33,272 nucleotides of DNA, from the NCBI GenBank assembly GCA_014872785.1, contig WKFJ01000021.1, forward strand, positions 1 through 33,272. The letters run 5' to 3'. A program made the position numbers and the translations under genes. The notes below the pieces were generated by a model. That model saw only the letters and a list, made by a program, of their open reading frames with translations, ran no database searches and was not told where the DNA came from. Positions 17,769 through 26,332 of the stretch are shown piece by piece. Position 1 is the stretch's first letter. Each line of letters begins with the position of its first letter. This stretch comes from Alteromonadaceae bacterium. GTDB taxonomy: Bacteria > Pseudomonadota > Gammaproteobacteria > Enterobacterales > Alteromonadaceae.

Positions 17769-17796
17769 AACAGCAGCCCTGAGGTGGGCTGCTGTT
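17769..17796 (-). terminator. Intrinsic terminator of degQ
   Basis: On the minus strand an 11-bp perfect stem AACAGCAGCCC / GGGCTGCTGTT with a 6-base loop is followed by TTCTTTTGG. It lies about 40 bases past the degQ stop and separates degQ from degS, so degS must use its own promoter or read-through. Confidence 0.85.
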
Positions 17797-17813
17797 ATTT
17801 TCATTCTCGATTC

Positions 17814-17833
17814 TGCTAGCTAAGCAGCTAGCA
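17814..17833 (-). other. Second hairpin between degQ stop and its terminator
   Basis: TGCTAGCT (17814-17821) and AGCTAGCA (17826-17833) form an 8-bp perfect stem with a 4-base AAGC loop, only four bases from the degQ stop codon. With the terminator stem it makes a tandem hairpin, which may protect the mRNA 3' end. Confidence 0.6.
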
Positions 17834-17837
17834 AGTG

Positions 17838-19211
17838 TTAGCGAATAACCAGATAAATGGCGGCTTTTCCGCGTCTAACGTTAAGAGCAATAACGCCTTC
17901 TCTATCTTCAATGGCTCTGCGTAATTCAGAGACCGTAGTGACGCGAGTTCTGTTCACACCCACAATGACGTCGCCTTCCTCTAGGCCTAATCTGTCAGCA
18001 TAAGAACGCGCTTCGAGAGCAGTCACTTCAATACCGTCATCACCGCCCACCGTTTCCCCGTCGGCGAAAGTCGCGCCTTGTAACGCTGGATGAATATCTT
18101 GCGCAGCAACATTCGATTCAGATGAGTCGTCTAGTACAACCGAAACGGTTCTCTTTTTACCTTCTCTGATAATGCCGAGCTCTACTTCAGCGCCTGCGCC
18201 TAAGGTACCAATTTTGGCGCGTAGCTCGTTGAAACTGCTGATTGGTCTTCCGTTTACTTCAACAATAACATCGCCAGCTTCGAGACCACCTTTTTGAGCC
18301 GCTGAATCGGGAGCTACTTGTCCAACGTAGGCACCTTTATTTACGTCAAGTTCCATTGCTTCTGCAAGGCCAGAGTCTACGTTGCCGCCGCTAATACCTA
18401 GCAGTCCACGGCGCACCTCACCGTACTGTACGAGCTGGTCAACAAGACTTTTCATCATATTGCTTGGGATCGCGAAGCCAATGCCTACGTTGCCGCCAGT
18501 GGGGGCTACAATCGCGGTATTAATACCCACAAGTTCGCCGCGCAAATTGACTAAGGCACCACCTGAATTGCCGCGATTGATAGCAGCGTCAGTTTGAATG
18601 TAGTTCTCCAGCGCATTAATACCTATCGAAGAGGAGCGGCCAAGAGCGCTAACGATGCCAGAGGTTACTGTTTGACCAATGCCAAATGGGTTACCAATAG
18701 CAACCACAAAATCACCAACTCTTAACTCGTCTGAATCAGCAAGTTCAATATCGACCAAGTCTTCCGCTTTCACACGCAACAAGGCGATATCAGTATCTTT
18801 GTCTTCACCTATTTTTTTCGCGTCGAGTTCTCTACCGTCACTGAGTGATACAGTAATTTCGTCTGCATTATTTACAACGTGTGCGTTGGTTACGATATAA
18901 CCTTCGTCAGCATCAATGATAACGCCACTTCCCAAGCCTGTGAACGGTTGCTCTTGCACCTGTTCTCTCGGTGAGTTTGGACCGTAAAAATAACGAAAAA
19001 GGTCTGGAACCCGCTGGCTTATCTTTTGCGTACCTTCAACTGAGATACTCACAACTGCTGGAGTGGTGTTCTCCAACATGGGGGCAAGGGTAGGGGTACC
19101 GTACTTATCTTTGCCGATTCCTGGGATTGCCGCATATGCATTGCTGGCCGACGCCAGCATCATTAACGCACTCGTCATTGCAACGCCAATAATTCGAACA
19201 GTTTTATTCAT
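17838..19211 (-). CDS. degQ: Periplasmic serine endoprotease/chaperone, DegQ/DegP type
   Basis: A 457-residue HtrA protease with a signal peptide (MMLASASNAYAA, cleavage near residue 28), a trypsin-like domain with triad H111, D141 and S216 (RGNSGGA), and two PDZ domains (about 265-350 and 385-455). The triad numbering is close to that of E. coli DegQ. It degrades or refolds damaged periplasmic proteins and may form cages. DegQ is chosen over DegP because of the short LA loop and the fixed degQ-degS adjacency; in this group the gene is often annotated DO family, mucD or degP. A GGAG ribosome-binding site precedes ATG 19211. Confidence 0.93.
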   Translation of the reverse strand: MNKTVRIIGVAMTSALMMLASASNAYAAIPGIGKDKYGTPTLAPMLENTTPAVVSISVEGTQKISQRVPDLFRYFYGPNSPREQVQEQPFTGLGSGVIIDADEGYIVTNAHVVNNADEITVSLSDGRELDAKKIGEDKDTDIALLRVKAEDLVDIELADSDELRVGDFVVAIGNPFGIGQTVTSGIVSALGRSSSIGINALENYIQTDAAINRGNSGGALVNLRGELVGINTAIVAPTGGNVGIGFAIPSNMMKSLVDQLVQYGEVRRGLLGISGGNVDSGLAEAMELDVNKGAYVGQVAPDSAAQKGGLEAGDVIVEVNGRPISSFNELRAKIGTLGAGAEVELGIIREGKKRTVSVVLDDSSESNVAAQDIHPALQGATFADGETVGGDDGIEVTALEARSYADRLGLEEGDVIVGVNRTRVTTVSELRRAIEDREGVIALNVRRGKAAIYLVIR

Positions 19212-19279
19212 ATCTAGATATCACTCCAATTTTAAGAACTTAACTGAAGACTCATATATAGAGTGTTAGTTCAGAAATT

Positions 19280-19720
19280 CTAGCCGTGAGATGTTTCAGA
19301 ATGTTTATTTTTGTCACCAACAAACAATCCTGAACTGCCTTCAGAGTAATCTAACGGTTGATAATCAGATTTGGATGACTGTTTTGAACGATCAGTTTTT
19401 TTAGTTCTCAAATGTAATGAGGCTTGCTGATTGTAATACTCTAAGTTGTTGGTAGTTTTTTCTTGATTCGTTTCTTCTATGACGGCTTTATAGTGCTCCA
19501 CTTGTTCAGCCATTCGTGAACATTGTTGTTGAAAGCCCTCAAGTAAATTTTGAACTTCTTCAATATGTATATTCGCCTGATCTGCTAATAACTGTTTCTC
19601 AGACTTTTCTTGTTCTTCAGCTGCGTTGTTTTGCTGTTTTGGCTCAAAAAGATATTTGCCAACAAAAAAGCCGATAACGATGCCCGCTATCAATAATAAT
19701 AATCCGATTAACCAATCCAT
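19280..19720 (-). CDS. zapG: ZapG (YhcB, DUF1043) membrane-bound cell-envelope protein
   Basis: A 146-residue protein with an N-terminal transmembrane helix (about 3-24, WLIGLLLLIAGIVIGFFVG), a charged coiled-coil region (about 35-95), and the conserved C-terminal motif QPLDYSEGSSGLF. The arrangement equals DUF1043/YhcB. E. coli ZapG/YhcB interacts with division and cell-elongation proteins and affects envelope integrity. It is encoded upstream of degQ on the same strand and divergently from zapE, as in E. coli. Confidence 0.9.
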   Translation of the reverse strand: MDWLIGLLLLIAGIVIGFFVGKYLFEPKQQNNAAEEQEKSEKQLLADQANIHIEEVQNLLEGFQQQCSRMAEQVEHYKAVIEETNQEKTTNNLEYYNQQASLHLRTKKTDRSKQSSKSDYQPLDYSEGSSGLFVGDKNKHSETSHG

Positions 19721-19893
19721 AATCTACCTCTTTGAATTTTTTGTCAGCATATCACACTATTAGTGTAGACCAAGCTGTACCAGTTGTGTCTGAACATTTC
19801 ATAGACAAGCCCACGAGTCTACTCTTTTGATTTAGTGCGGTTTATACTGCGCAGCAAAATTTGCAAACGTGAAAAGTAAGGATCATCGTCGAC

Positions 19894-21000
19894 ATGCTGA
19901 ATATGACGCCTATGGAAAAATATCAGGAGGATCTAAAGTCACCTGAATTTCAATATGACGCAGCTCAAGAACAGGCAGTAAAGGAACTTCAGCGACTGTA
20001 TGACGAACTTACCCATCCGAAGCAAAAGAAAACCTGGCGTGTTCGTTTAAAATCGGCGTTTGGTAAAGGCGTAACAAAACCAACGGCGCAGGGGATCTAT
20101 TTTTGGGGGGGCGTTGGACGCGGCAAAACTTATCTGGTTGATACCTTCTACGATTGTTTGCCAGGAAACAGAAAGATGCGAGTGCATTTTCACCGTTTTA
20201 TGCATCGAGTTCACCACGAGTTAACTAATCTAGCAGGTAAAACCGACCCGTTAAAAATTGTTGCCAAGCGCTTTGCCGATGAAACCGACATTATATGTTT
20301 CGATGAGTTTTTTGTATCTGACATAACCGATGCCATGATTTTGGGAACATTATTAGAAGAACTTTTCGCCAATGGAATTGTTCTGGTAGCGACGTCTAAC
20401 ATTGAACCAGATGGTCTATATCGCAATGGTTTGCAGCGCGCTCGGTTTTTGCCAGCCATCGATTTGTTGAATCAAAATACACGCATAGTGAATGTAGATA
20501 GCGGCGTTGATTATCGATTGCGGACATTAGAACAGGCTGAAATCTATCATCATCCGTTGGATGAGGTAGCTAACACAAATTTGCATAAGTATTTTAGTCA
20601 GCTTGCTCCTGAATCTTGCGAGTATGACCAAACTTTGGAAATTGCCGGCAGGCCGGTTTCTGCCATTAGAAATGCCGATGGTGTGGTGATGTTCGAGTTC
20701 ACAGAACTTTGCGGCGGACCGCGTAGCCAAACGGATTATATGGAAATAAGTCGTTGCTACCACTCGGTTTTATTGGCTAACGTCACACAAATGAGCCAAG
20801 CTGTCGATGATGTAGCAAGGCGTTTTATTGCAATGGTAGATGAATTCTACGAGCGGAATGTGAAGCTTATTATTTCAGCTGACATTCCCATTGAAGAGCT
20901 TTACGCAGAAGGAACTTTGAGCTTTGAGTTTCGCCGATGTCGTAGCCGTTTGCAGGAAATGCAGTCGATGGATTACTTAGCTCGCCAACATCTGCCCTAG
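19894..21000 (+). CDS. zapE: Cell division protein ZapE (AFG1-like ATPase)
   Basis: A 368-residue AFG1-family ATPase. Walker A is GGVGRGKT (72-79), preceded by AQGIYFWGG. Walker B is IICFDEF (133-139), followed by the sensor-like segment LVATSNIEPDGLY. The C-terminal region includes CGGPRSQTDY, typical of ZapE. In E. coli ZapE binds FtsZ and destabilises the Z-ring in an ATP-dependent way under stress. The start ATG at 19894 has AAGGAT ten bases upstream; an in-frame ATG at 19903 is possible. A TATACT box at 19843-19848 may be its -10. Confidence 0.94.
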   Translation: MLNMTPMEKYQEDLKSPEFQYDAAQEQAVKELQRLYDELTHPKQKKTWRVRLKSAFGKGVTKPTAQGIYFWGGVGRGKTYLVDTFYDCLPGNRKMRVHFHRFMHRVHHELTNLAGKTDPLKIVAKRFADETDIICFDEFFVSDITDAMILGTLLEELFANGIVLVATSNIEPDGLYRNGLQRARFLPAIDLLNQNTRIVNVDSGVDYRLRTLEQAEIYHHPLDEVANTNLHKYFSQLAPESCEYDQTLEIAGRPVSAIRNADGVVMFEFTELCGGPRSQTDYMEISRCYHSVLLANVTQMSQAVDDVARRFIAMVDEFYERNVKLIISADIPIEELYAEGTLSFEFRRCRSRLQEMQSMDYLARQHLP

Positions 21001-21047
21001 TAATAGCTGGCGGATTGGCTTTATTTTCGTTTTGCCCAAAATTTAAG

Positions 21048-21083
21048 CGTGCAATTTAACATCGAACGTGTATAATGCGTGCC
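21048..21083 (+). promoter_or_regulatory. rplM-rpsI promoter with GC-rich discriminator
   Basis: A perfect -10 TATAAT lies at 21071-21076, with a poor -35 region (CGTGCA at 17-base spacing). The -10 is followed by GCGTGCCCTG, a GC-rich discriminator of the type found in ppGpp/DksA-inhibited ribosomal promoters. The start is predicted near 21083. Confidence 0.65.
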
Positions 21084-21214
21084 CTGCCCAGTTACGGCAA
21101 CAAAGGAAGTTCCGCAATTGAACCGGCTCGAAGGGGCAAACAGTTCAATCTAAGGCAATAGCACGGCAAAAGGCCGGTGCTGACATAACAATTTAAGTCT
21201 TTGGGTAAAGATTA
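21084..21214 (+). promoter_or_regulatory. Structured 5' leader of rplM-rpsI
   Basis: About 130 bases between the promoter and the rplM ATG. Two structures are visible. ATTGAAC (21117-21123) pairs with GTTCAAT (21143-21149), enclosing a small inner GCTC/GGGC stem. AGCACGGC (21160-21167) pairs with GCC-G-GTGCT (21173-21181) with one bulged base. In E. coli, L13 represses the rplM-rpsI operon through its mRNA leader; whether this leader does the same is inference. Confidence 0.5.
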
Positions 21215-21643
21215 ATGAAAACTTTTGTAGCAAAGCCAGAAACGGTAAAACGTGAATGGTTCGTGGTAGACGCCACTGACAAAACTTTAGGACGTTTAGC
21301 AACTGAGGTTGCTTCGCGTTTACGCGGTAAGCATAAGCCAGAATATACGCCTCACGTTGACACCGGTGATTACATCGTTGTTGTAAACGTAGAGAAATTG
21401 ACTGTGACTGGTAACAAAGCGGCAAACAAGATGTACTACCGCCACACTGGTTATCCAGGCGGTTTGAAAGAGACTAACTTCGAGAAGTTACAAGCTCACA
21501 AACCTGAAATGATTCTGGAAAAAGCGGTTAAAGGCATGTTACCGAAAGGTCCTTTGGGTCGTGCTATGTTCCGCAAATTAAAAGTTTACGCGGGTGCTGA
21601 GCACAAGCACGCTGCTCAACAACCAACCGTGTTAGACATTTAA
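21215..21643 (+). CDS. rplM: 50S ribosomal protein L13
   Basis: A 142-residue L13 with the landmarks [43 protein letters not shown] and the C-terminal [17 protein letters not shown]13 binds 23S rRNA early in 50S assembly. The length equals that of E. coli. The ribosome-binding site is weak, consistent with a regulated leader. rpsI follows after 12 bases. Confidence 0.98.
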   Translation: MKTFVAKPETVKREWFVVDATDKTLGRLATEVASRLRGKHKPEYTPHVDTGDYIVVVNVEKLTVTGNKAANKMYYRHTGYPGGLKETNFEKLQAHKPEMILEKAVKGMLPKGPLGRAMFRKLKVYAGAEHKHAAQQPTVLDI

Positions 21644-21655
21644 GGAGCATAACTA

Positions 21656-22048
21656 ATGGCTGATAATCAATATTATGGAACTGGCCGTCGTAAAAGTTCT
21701 ACTGCACGTGTATTTTTACGTTCTGGCACTGGTAACATCGTTGTAAACAAGCGTCCTTTGGACGAGTTCTTCGGTCGTGAAACTGCTCGTATGGTTGTTC
21801 GTCAACCTCTAGAGTTAGTTGAATTGTCCGAAAAGTTTGATTTGTACGTAACAGTATCTGGCGGCGGTATCAGCGGACAAGCTGGTGCGATTCGTCACGG
21901 TATCACTCGTGCACTTATCGAGTATGATGAAGCGTTGCGCCCTGCATTGCGTAAAGCTGGTTTCGTTACTCGTGACGCTCGTCGCGTTGAACGTAAGAAA
22001 GTGGGTCTTCACAAAGCACGTAAGCGCCCTCAATTCTCAAAACGTTAA
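21656..22048 (+). CDS. rpsI: 30S ribosomal protein S9
   Basis: A 130-residue S9 starting with [18 protein letters not shown] and ending RKRPQFSKR. The last residues reach the decoding centre and contact P-site tRNA; the invariant SKR end is intact. The ribosome-binding site AAGGAG is 8 bases before the ATG, stronger than that of rplM. An intrinsic terminator follows directly. Confidence 0.98.
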   Translation: MADNQYYGTGRRKSSTARVFLRSGTGNIVVNKRPLDEFFGRETARMVVRQPLELVELSEKFDLYVTVSGGGISGQAGAIRHGITRALIEYDEALRPALRKAGFVTRDARRVERKKVGLHKARKRPQFSKR

Positions 22049-22066
22049 GTTTTATACTTGTTTTGC

Positions 22067-22095
22067 AAAAACCCGGCTCAATGCCGGGTTTTTTT
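22067..22095 (+). terminator. Intrinsic terminator of rplM-rpsI
   Basis: An AAAAACCCGGC / GCCGGGTTTTT stem (22067-22077, 22083-22093) with a TCAAT loop and a run of seven T in total. It begins 18 bases after the rpsI stop. Confidence 0.93.
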
Positions 22096-22347
22096 ATTTT
22101 TGTCCTACACTTTGCCATTTCGCGAATAATAAGCGCCCGAAGCCCATTAAATTCTCGCAATTTATTGTTTTATACATGAATTCCTTGTCTTTGGTGGGGG
22201 TTTTCTTTTATCATTTTGTCGGATTACCGCGCATAACTTTTGTAACACTTTTCCTGTGCAGTTGACCCCAATCAATCTGGAAGAGAAATTTAAGTTAAGC
22301 TTTGTGAAAATTATAAATCGCTAAATCCAACCTTTGGAGTGAAGTGG
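22096..22347 (+). other. Intergenic region upstream of petA
   Basis: About 250 bases with no gene seen. The best promoter pair is TTTAAG (22289-22294), 17 bases, TATAAA (22312-22317), giving a start near 22324. TTGACC at 22262 has no good -10 partner. No strong hairpin was found. Confidence 0.35.
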
Positions 22348-22941
22348 ATGAGCAGTGTGCCCGTAGATAATAGTCGGCGTCGATTCCTGACAGTATCAAC
22401 TTGTGTAGTTGGTGGTGTTGGGGCAATTGGTGCCGCTGTTCCTTTTGTAGCTTCCTGGAACCCCAGTGCTAAGGCGAAAGCCGCCGGTGCTGACGTGGAA
22501 GTTGATATCAGTAAATTAGAACCAGGCCAGATGATGCGCGTTGAATGGCGCTCAAAACCAGTTTGGATCGTAAGAAGAACGCAAGAACTCTTGGACAGCC
22601 TAGCTAGTGTTGAAGACCAGCTGAGCGATCCAGAGTCATTAGAAGAACAACAACCCGCGTTTGCCCAGAACAGACATCGTTCATTGAAACCTGAATACTT
22701 GGTTTTAGTAGGTGTTTGTACACACTTAGGCTGCTCACCACAGCACTTAAAAGACGGCGCATTTGAAGAGTTTGTTGAAGGTGTTCCAGAGGGCTTTTTC
22801 TGTCCTTGTCACGGTTCTAAGTTCGACATGGCCGGTCGTGTTTTCCAAAGCGTACCTGCACCATTAAACTTGGTTGTACCACCGTATCAATATGTCGATG
22901 ACACGACGTTGATTATCGGTTCTGAAGGGGAGGCGGCATAA
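22348..22941 (+). CDS. petA: Ubiquinol-cytochrome c reductase Rieske iron-sulfur subunit
   Basis: A 197-residue Rieske protein of the bc1 complex. A Tat signal/anchor starts with SRRRFLTVST (9-18) and a hydrophobic helix follows to about 37. The [2Fe-2S] ligands are C124 and H126 in CTHLGC, and C152 and H155 in CPCHGS; C129 and C154 form the usual disulfide. It moves electrons from quinol to cytochrome c1. ATG 22348 is chosen because GGAG lies 8 bases upstream; a GTG at 22339 would overlap that site. Confidence 0.96.
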   Translation: MSSVPVDNSRRRFLTVSTCVVGGVGAIGAAVPFVASWNPSAKAKAAGADVEVDISKLEPGQMMRVEWRSKPVWIVRRTQELLDSLASVEDQLSDPESLEEQQPAFAQNRHRSLKPEYLVLVGVCTHLGCSPQHLKDGAFEEFVEGVPEGFFCPCHGSKFDMAGRVFQSVPAPLNLVVPPYQYVDDTTLIIGSEGEAA

Positions 22942-22942
22942 C

Positions 22943-24211
22943 ATGTGGCAAAATCTTCTGAATTGGATTGAATATCGAATTCCAATGATGCGTGTAGCAA
23001 ACATGCACGCTCTACAATACCCAGCACCGAAAAATATGAACTTTTGGTATGTGTTTGGATTTTTGGCGACTATCGTTCTGGTAAACCAAATCGTAACTGG
23101 TATTTGGTTGACGATGAACTTCGAACCATCTGCAGAACGCGCATTTGCTTCTGTTGAATACATCATGCGTGATGTGGATTACGGCTGGTTGCTGCGTTAC
23201 ATGCACTCTACGGGCGCGTCAGCGTTCTTTATCGTCGTATATATGCATATGTTCCGCGGGATGATTTATGGCTCGTACCAGAAACCGAGAGAATTAATCT
23301 GGGTATTCGGTATGTGTATTTATCTTGCGCTTATGGCTGAAGCATTTATGGGTTACGTATTGCCGTGGGGACAAATGTCTTATTGGGGTGCACAGGTAAT
23401 CGTATCCTTGTTTGGTGCAATTCCAGTGATTGGACCTGATTTGGTAGTTTGGATCCAAGGTGACTATGTTATCTCTGGCGCAACACTTAACCGTTTCTTT
23501 GCATTACACGTTATTGCTTTACCGTTGGTTATCGTGATTTTAGTGTTCTTGCACATTGTTGCATTGCACGAAGTAGGCTCGAACAACCCAGACGGCATTG
23601 ATGTGAAGAAGCCCAAGGGCTCTTTATCTGAAGATGAGAAGACCAAATATACTATTCACGAGTACTACACTAGCAAATACGATATTGTCGATGATGTAGT
23701 ACCTTTCTTCCCACACATTGTGTTGAAAGACTTAGTCGCGTTTTGTTTCTTCCTGGCTGGATTCAGCTATGTCATGTTCTTCAATCCTGAAATGGGCGGC
23801 TACTTCCTTGAGCGACCAAATTTCGAAATCGCTAACCCGCTGAAAACACCTGAGCATATATTCCCTGTTTGGTACTTCACTCCGTTCTACGCGATTCTGA
23901 AAGCTGTTCCAGATAAACTGTTCGGTGTTATTGCAATGTTCGCGGCCATTATTATGCTGTTCCTTCTACCTTGGTTGGACAGAAGTAAAGTGCGCTCCTG
24001 GCGTTATAGAAGTGGCTTGCACAAGTGGAACCTGATCGTTTTTGCAATCGTGTTTATCTTCTTAGGTTATCTAGGTGGTACACCGCAAGAAAACTGGAAA
24101 ATTACAGCGTCTCAATATGCAACGGTTATGTACTTTGGCTTCTTTGTCGCCCTGTTTTTGTACAGCAAACACGAAAAGACTAAGCCATTGCCAGCGAGGG
24201 TAACCAAATGA
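22943..24211 (+). CDS. petB: Cytochrome b of the bc1 complex
   Basis: A 422-residue integral-membrane subunit with about eight helices. The four heme ligands come from the pair H...H in MHSTGASAFFIVVYMHMF and the pair in LHVIALPLVIVILVFLHIV (each shown in part). Quinone-site landmarks include the PPY-like region IFPVWYF, which holds the PEW-equivalent PVWY near residue 310. The canonical PEWY is therefore read as PVWY, as in many gammaproteobacterial proteins. It starts one base after the petA stop and overlaps petC by 4 bases. Confidence 0.95.
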   Translation: MWQNLLNWIEYRIPMMRVANMHALQYPAPKNMNFWYVFGFLATIVLVNQIVTGIWLTMNFEPSAERAFASVEYIMRDVDYGWLLRYMHSTGASAFFIVVYMHMFRGMIYGSYQKPRELIWVFGMCIYLALMAEAFMGYVLPWGQMSYWGAQVIVSLFGAIPVIGPDLVVWIQGDYVISGATLNRFFALHVIALPLVIVILVFLHIVALHEVGSNNPDGIDVKKPKGSLSEDEKTKYTIHEYYTSKYDIVDDVVPFFPHIVLKDLVAFCFFLAGFSYVMFFNPEMGGYFLERPNFEIANPLKTPEHIFPVWYFTPFYAILKAVPDKLFGVIAMFAAIIMLFLLPWLDRSKVRSWRYRSGLHKWNLIVFAIVFIFLGYLGGTPQENWKITASQYATVMYFGFFVALFLYSKHEKTKPLPARVTK

Positions 24212-24942
24212 AACGGATAATTTTAATACTTTCGTTATTGATGCCTGCATTAGCTTTTGCAGCGGGTAGCAACTATCCATTGGATAAGGCCGAGTATGAC
24301 CTAAGCGACAAAGCTTCACTACAGCGTGGTGCTGCGGGTTTTATGAACTACTGCATGGGTTGTCACCAAATGCAATACCAACGTTATCAGCGCACCTTCG
24401 TTGACCTTGGTATTCCAGATGAGTTAGGTGAACAGTATCTTCAGTTTACTGGTGAAAAAGTAACTGATCATATGTATAACGCCATGCCAGGTGAATCGGG
24501 TGCCAAATGGTTTGGTGCACCACCACCTGATTTGACATTGGTTGCTCGCGTACGCGGTGCTGATTGGTTGTATACCTATTTGCGCACCTTCTATGTGGAT
24601 GAGAGCAAAACTTTCGGCGTAAACAATAAGGTATTCCCAGATGTGGGTATGCCACACGTTCTAGAAGAGTTGCAAGGCGTAACTCGCGAGACTTATGAAG
24701 AGCGTATGGTTGACGGTGAAATGGTTAAACGTTATGTGGGCTTGAAGAGCGATGGCTCTGGTGAACTTAGCCCCGACGAGTACGACCAATTCGTGCTTGA
24801 TATGGTTAACTTCCTAGTGTACACCGGCGAACCTATGAAGCTTGAGCGTGAAGCTCTCGGTAAATGGGTCCTCGTATTTATCTTGGTATTCTTCGTCTTC
24901 GTATATTTATTGAAGAAAGATTACTGGAGAGAAGTGCACTAG
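24208..24942 (+). CDS. petC: Cytochrome c1
   Basis: A 244-residue membrane-anchored c-type cytochrome. It has a signal peptide (MPALAFAAG, cleavage near 19), the heme-binding motif CMGCH at 49-53, and a C-terminal transmembrane helix (about 214-235) ending LLKKDYWREVH. The distal methionine is probably in the segment VFPDVGMPHVLEEL. It receives electrons from the Rieske protein and passes them to soluble cytochrome c. The ATGA overlap with petB implies translational coupling. The operon is closed by a strong terminator. Confidence 0.96.
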   Translation: MKRIILILSLLMPALAFAAGSNYPLDKAEYDLSDKASLQRGAAGFMNYCMGCHQMQYQRYQRTFVDLGIPDELGEQYLQFTGEKVTDHMYNAMPGESGAKWFGAPPPDLTLVARVRGADWLYTYLRTFYVDESKTFGVNNKVFPDVGMPHVLEELQGVTRETYEERMVDGEMVKRYVGLKSDGSGELSPDEYDQFVLDMVNFLVYTGEPMKLEREALGKWVLVFILVFFVFVYLLKKDYWREVH

Positions 24943-24954
24943 CACGTAAACATT

Positions 24955-24982
24955 AAAAAAGGCACCATCGGGTGCCTTTTTT
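24955..24982 (+). terminator. Intrinsic terminator of petABC
   Basis: AAAAAAGGCACC (24955-24966), loop ATCG, GGTGCCTTTTTT (24971-24982). A perfect 12-bp stem with flanking A and T runs, so it may work in both directions. Confidence 0.95.
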
Positions 24983-25088
24983 ATGGGTGCTACTTAGGTT
25001 AATTGGACAGCATGTCTTGTTTGAATTGGTAAATTGCAAATAATTTCATCAATTTGGCGAAATTGAGCAATGCAATTTATGAGTTTAA

Positions 25089-25104
25089 TGCTAAAATGTC
25101 GCGT
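25089..25104 (+). promoter_or_regulatory. Candidate extended -10 promoter of sspA
   Basis: TGCTAAAAT at 25089-25097 fits the extended -10 pattern TGnTATAAT with one mismatch. No good -35 is seen at 16-18 bases, as is common for extended -10 promoters. The start would be near 25104, leaving a leader of about 90 bases. Confidence 0.45.
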
Positions 25105-25193
25105 TTGAATTTGGGCATACCCTTAGTGTGGAAATTCGATACTGGCACAGCAGTGTTGAAAAGCTTAATTGCACTTAGATTGGAGGAATATTG

Positions 25194-25826
25194 ATGGCAG
25201 TAGCCACTAATAAGCGTTCTATAATGACGTTGTTTTCAGATACACTTGATATCTATAGCCATCAGGTACGTATTGTACTCGCAGAAAAAGGTGTAGGCGT
25301 AGAGATTAACTACGTTGATCCTAACAACTTGCCAGAAGATCTGTTAGATCTAAACCCTTACGGTACTGTGCCGACTTTAGTTGATCGCGAGCTAGTCCTG
25401 TACCATTCCCACATCATTATGGAATATCTTGACGAGAGATTTCCTCATCCGCCACTAATGCCTGTTTACCCAGTATCGCGCGGCCAAAGCCGTTTAATGA
25501 TGCACCGTATTGAACAAGACTGGTATGTTTTAGCCGAAGCCATTCTGAAAGGCGAAGGCGATGTTGAGGCTAAGCGTAACGAGCTCAGGGAGTCAATTTT
25601 GGCATTGGCGCCAGTATTCGCTGAGCAACCATACTTTATGAGCGAAGAATTCAGCTTGGTAGATTGTTACCTAGCGCCATTATTGTGGCGTTTGCCTCAG
25701 TTTGGTATTGAATTGAATGGTGCAGGAAGCCGCGAAGTGAAAAACTACATGAATCGCGTATTCGAAAGAGCATCATTCACTGCGTCTTTGACTGATCAAG
25801 AACGTGAGATCCACAATCCACTGTAG
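25194..25826 (+). CDS. sspA: Stringent starvation protein A
   Basis: A 210-residue protein with a GST fold: a thioredoxin-like N-terminal domain (MTLFSDTLDIYSHQVRIVLAEKG) and an all-helical C-terminal domain (FSLVDCYLAPLLWRLP). It lacks GST activity in characterised members. It binds RNA polymerase with sigma-70 and affects stationary-phase and acid-stress transcription. The surface motif PHPPLMPVYP (the proline-rich pocket) is retained. ATG 25194 is chosen because GGAGG lies 7 bases upstream; a TTG at 25191 directly precedes it. Confidence 0.96.
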   Translation: MAVATNKRSIMTLFSDTLDIYSHQVRIVLAEKGVGVEINYVDPNNLPEDLLDLNPYGTVPTLVDRELVLYHSHIIMEYLDERFPHPPLMPVYPVSRGQSRLMMHRIEQDWYVLAEAILKGEGDVEAKRNELRESILALAPVFAEQPYFMSEEFSLVDCYLAPLLWRLPQFGIELNGAGSREVKNYMNRVFERASFTASLTDQEREIHNPL

Positions 25827-25832
25827 TTGATT

Positions 25833-26309
25833 ATGAAAAACATGAGCTCAAATCGCCCGTATCTTATACGGGCTTACTACGACTGGATCGTTGATAACAA
25901 TCTAACCCCCCATTTGGTGGTTGATGCCAGCCAAGAAGGTGTTGTGGTTCCACCGGAACATGTGAAGGATGGTCAGATTGTCTTAAACATTTCACCTAGT
26001 GCATGTGGCAACTTGCAACTAGGGGGCGTAGATATTGAGTTCGATGCACGTTTTTCAGGTGTACCACGTCATCTTATTATTCCTTGTTCGAGTGTTTTAG
26101 CCATTTACGCCAGGGAAAACGGGGCGGGAACAATGTTTCCGAAAGAAGATATTGAATCTTCGACACCGCAACTCGAAGACGAATCGGAAAAACCGGAAAG
26201 CAAGGGGCTTAGTGCCGTCGATACCAGCGACGATGAGCCCCCTGAAACACCAGACCCTAAGCCTCCCACAGGCAAAAAAGGTAAACCTACACTTAAGATC
26301 GTTAAATAG
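25833..26309 (+). CDS. sspB: ClpXP adaptor, stringent starvation protein B
   Basis: A 158-residue adaptor that delivers ssrA-tagged proteins to ClpXP. The N-terminal substrate-binding domain (about 6-110) contains RPYLIRAYYDWIVDNNLTPH and LAIYARENGAGTMF. A Pro/Glu/Asp-rich flexible linker follows (EDESEKPESKG, DDEPPETPDPKPP). The C-terminal ClpX-binding motif reads LKIVK, equal in position to LRVVK of E. coli. The start is uncertain: ATG 25833, ATG 25842 or TTG 25827; none has a good ribosome-binding site, which fits coupling to sspA. Confidence 0.95.
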   Translation: MKNMSSNRPYLIRAYYDWIVDNNLTPHLVVDASQEGVVVPPEHVKDGQIVLNISPSACGNLQLGGVDIEFDARFSGVPRHLIIPCSSVLAIYARENGAGTMFPKEDIESSTPQLEDESEKPESKGLSAVDTSDDEPPETPDPKPPTGKKGKPTLKIVK

Positions 26310-26332
26310 CGGTAAAAAGGGGACACAGGCCA

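Noticed and set aside
21885..22265. Plus-strand frame spanning the end of rpsI and the intergenic region
   Set aside because: It runs through rpsI in another frame and across the intrinsic terminator at 22067-22095; the Cys/Phe-rich translation has no domain.
25131..25160. Sigma-54 promoter (TGGCAC at about 25143) upstream of sspA
   Set aside because: The -12 part does not match: after TGGCAC-N5 the sequence is TGTTG, not TTGCA, so the GC doublet is missing.
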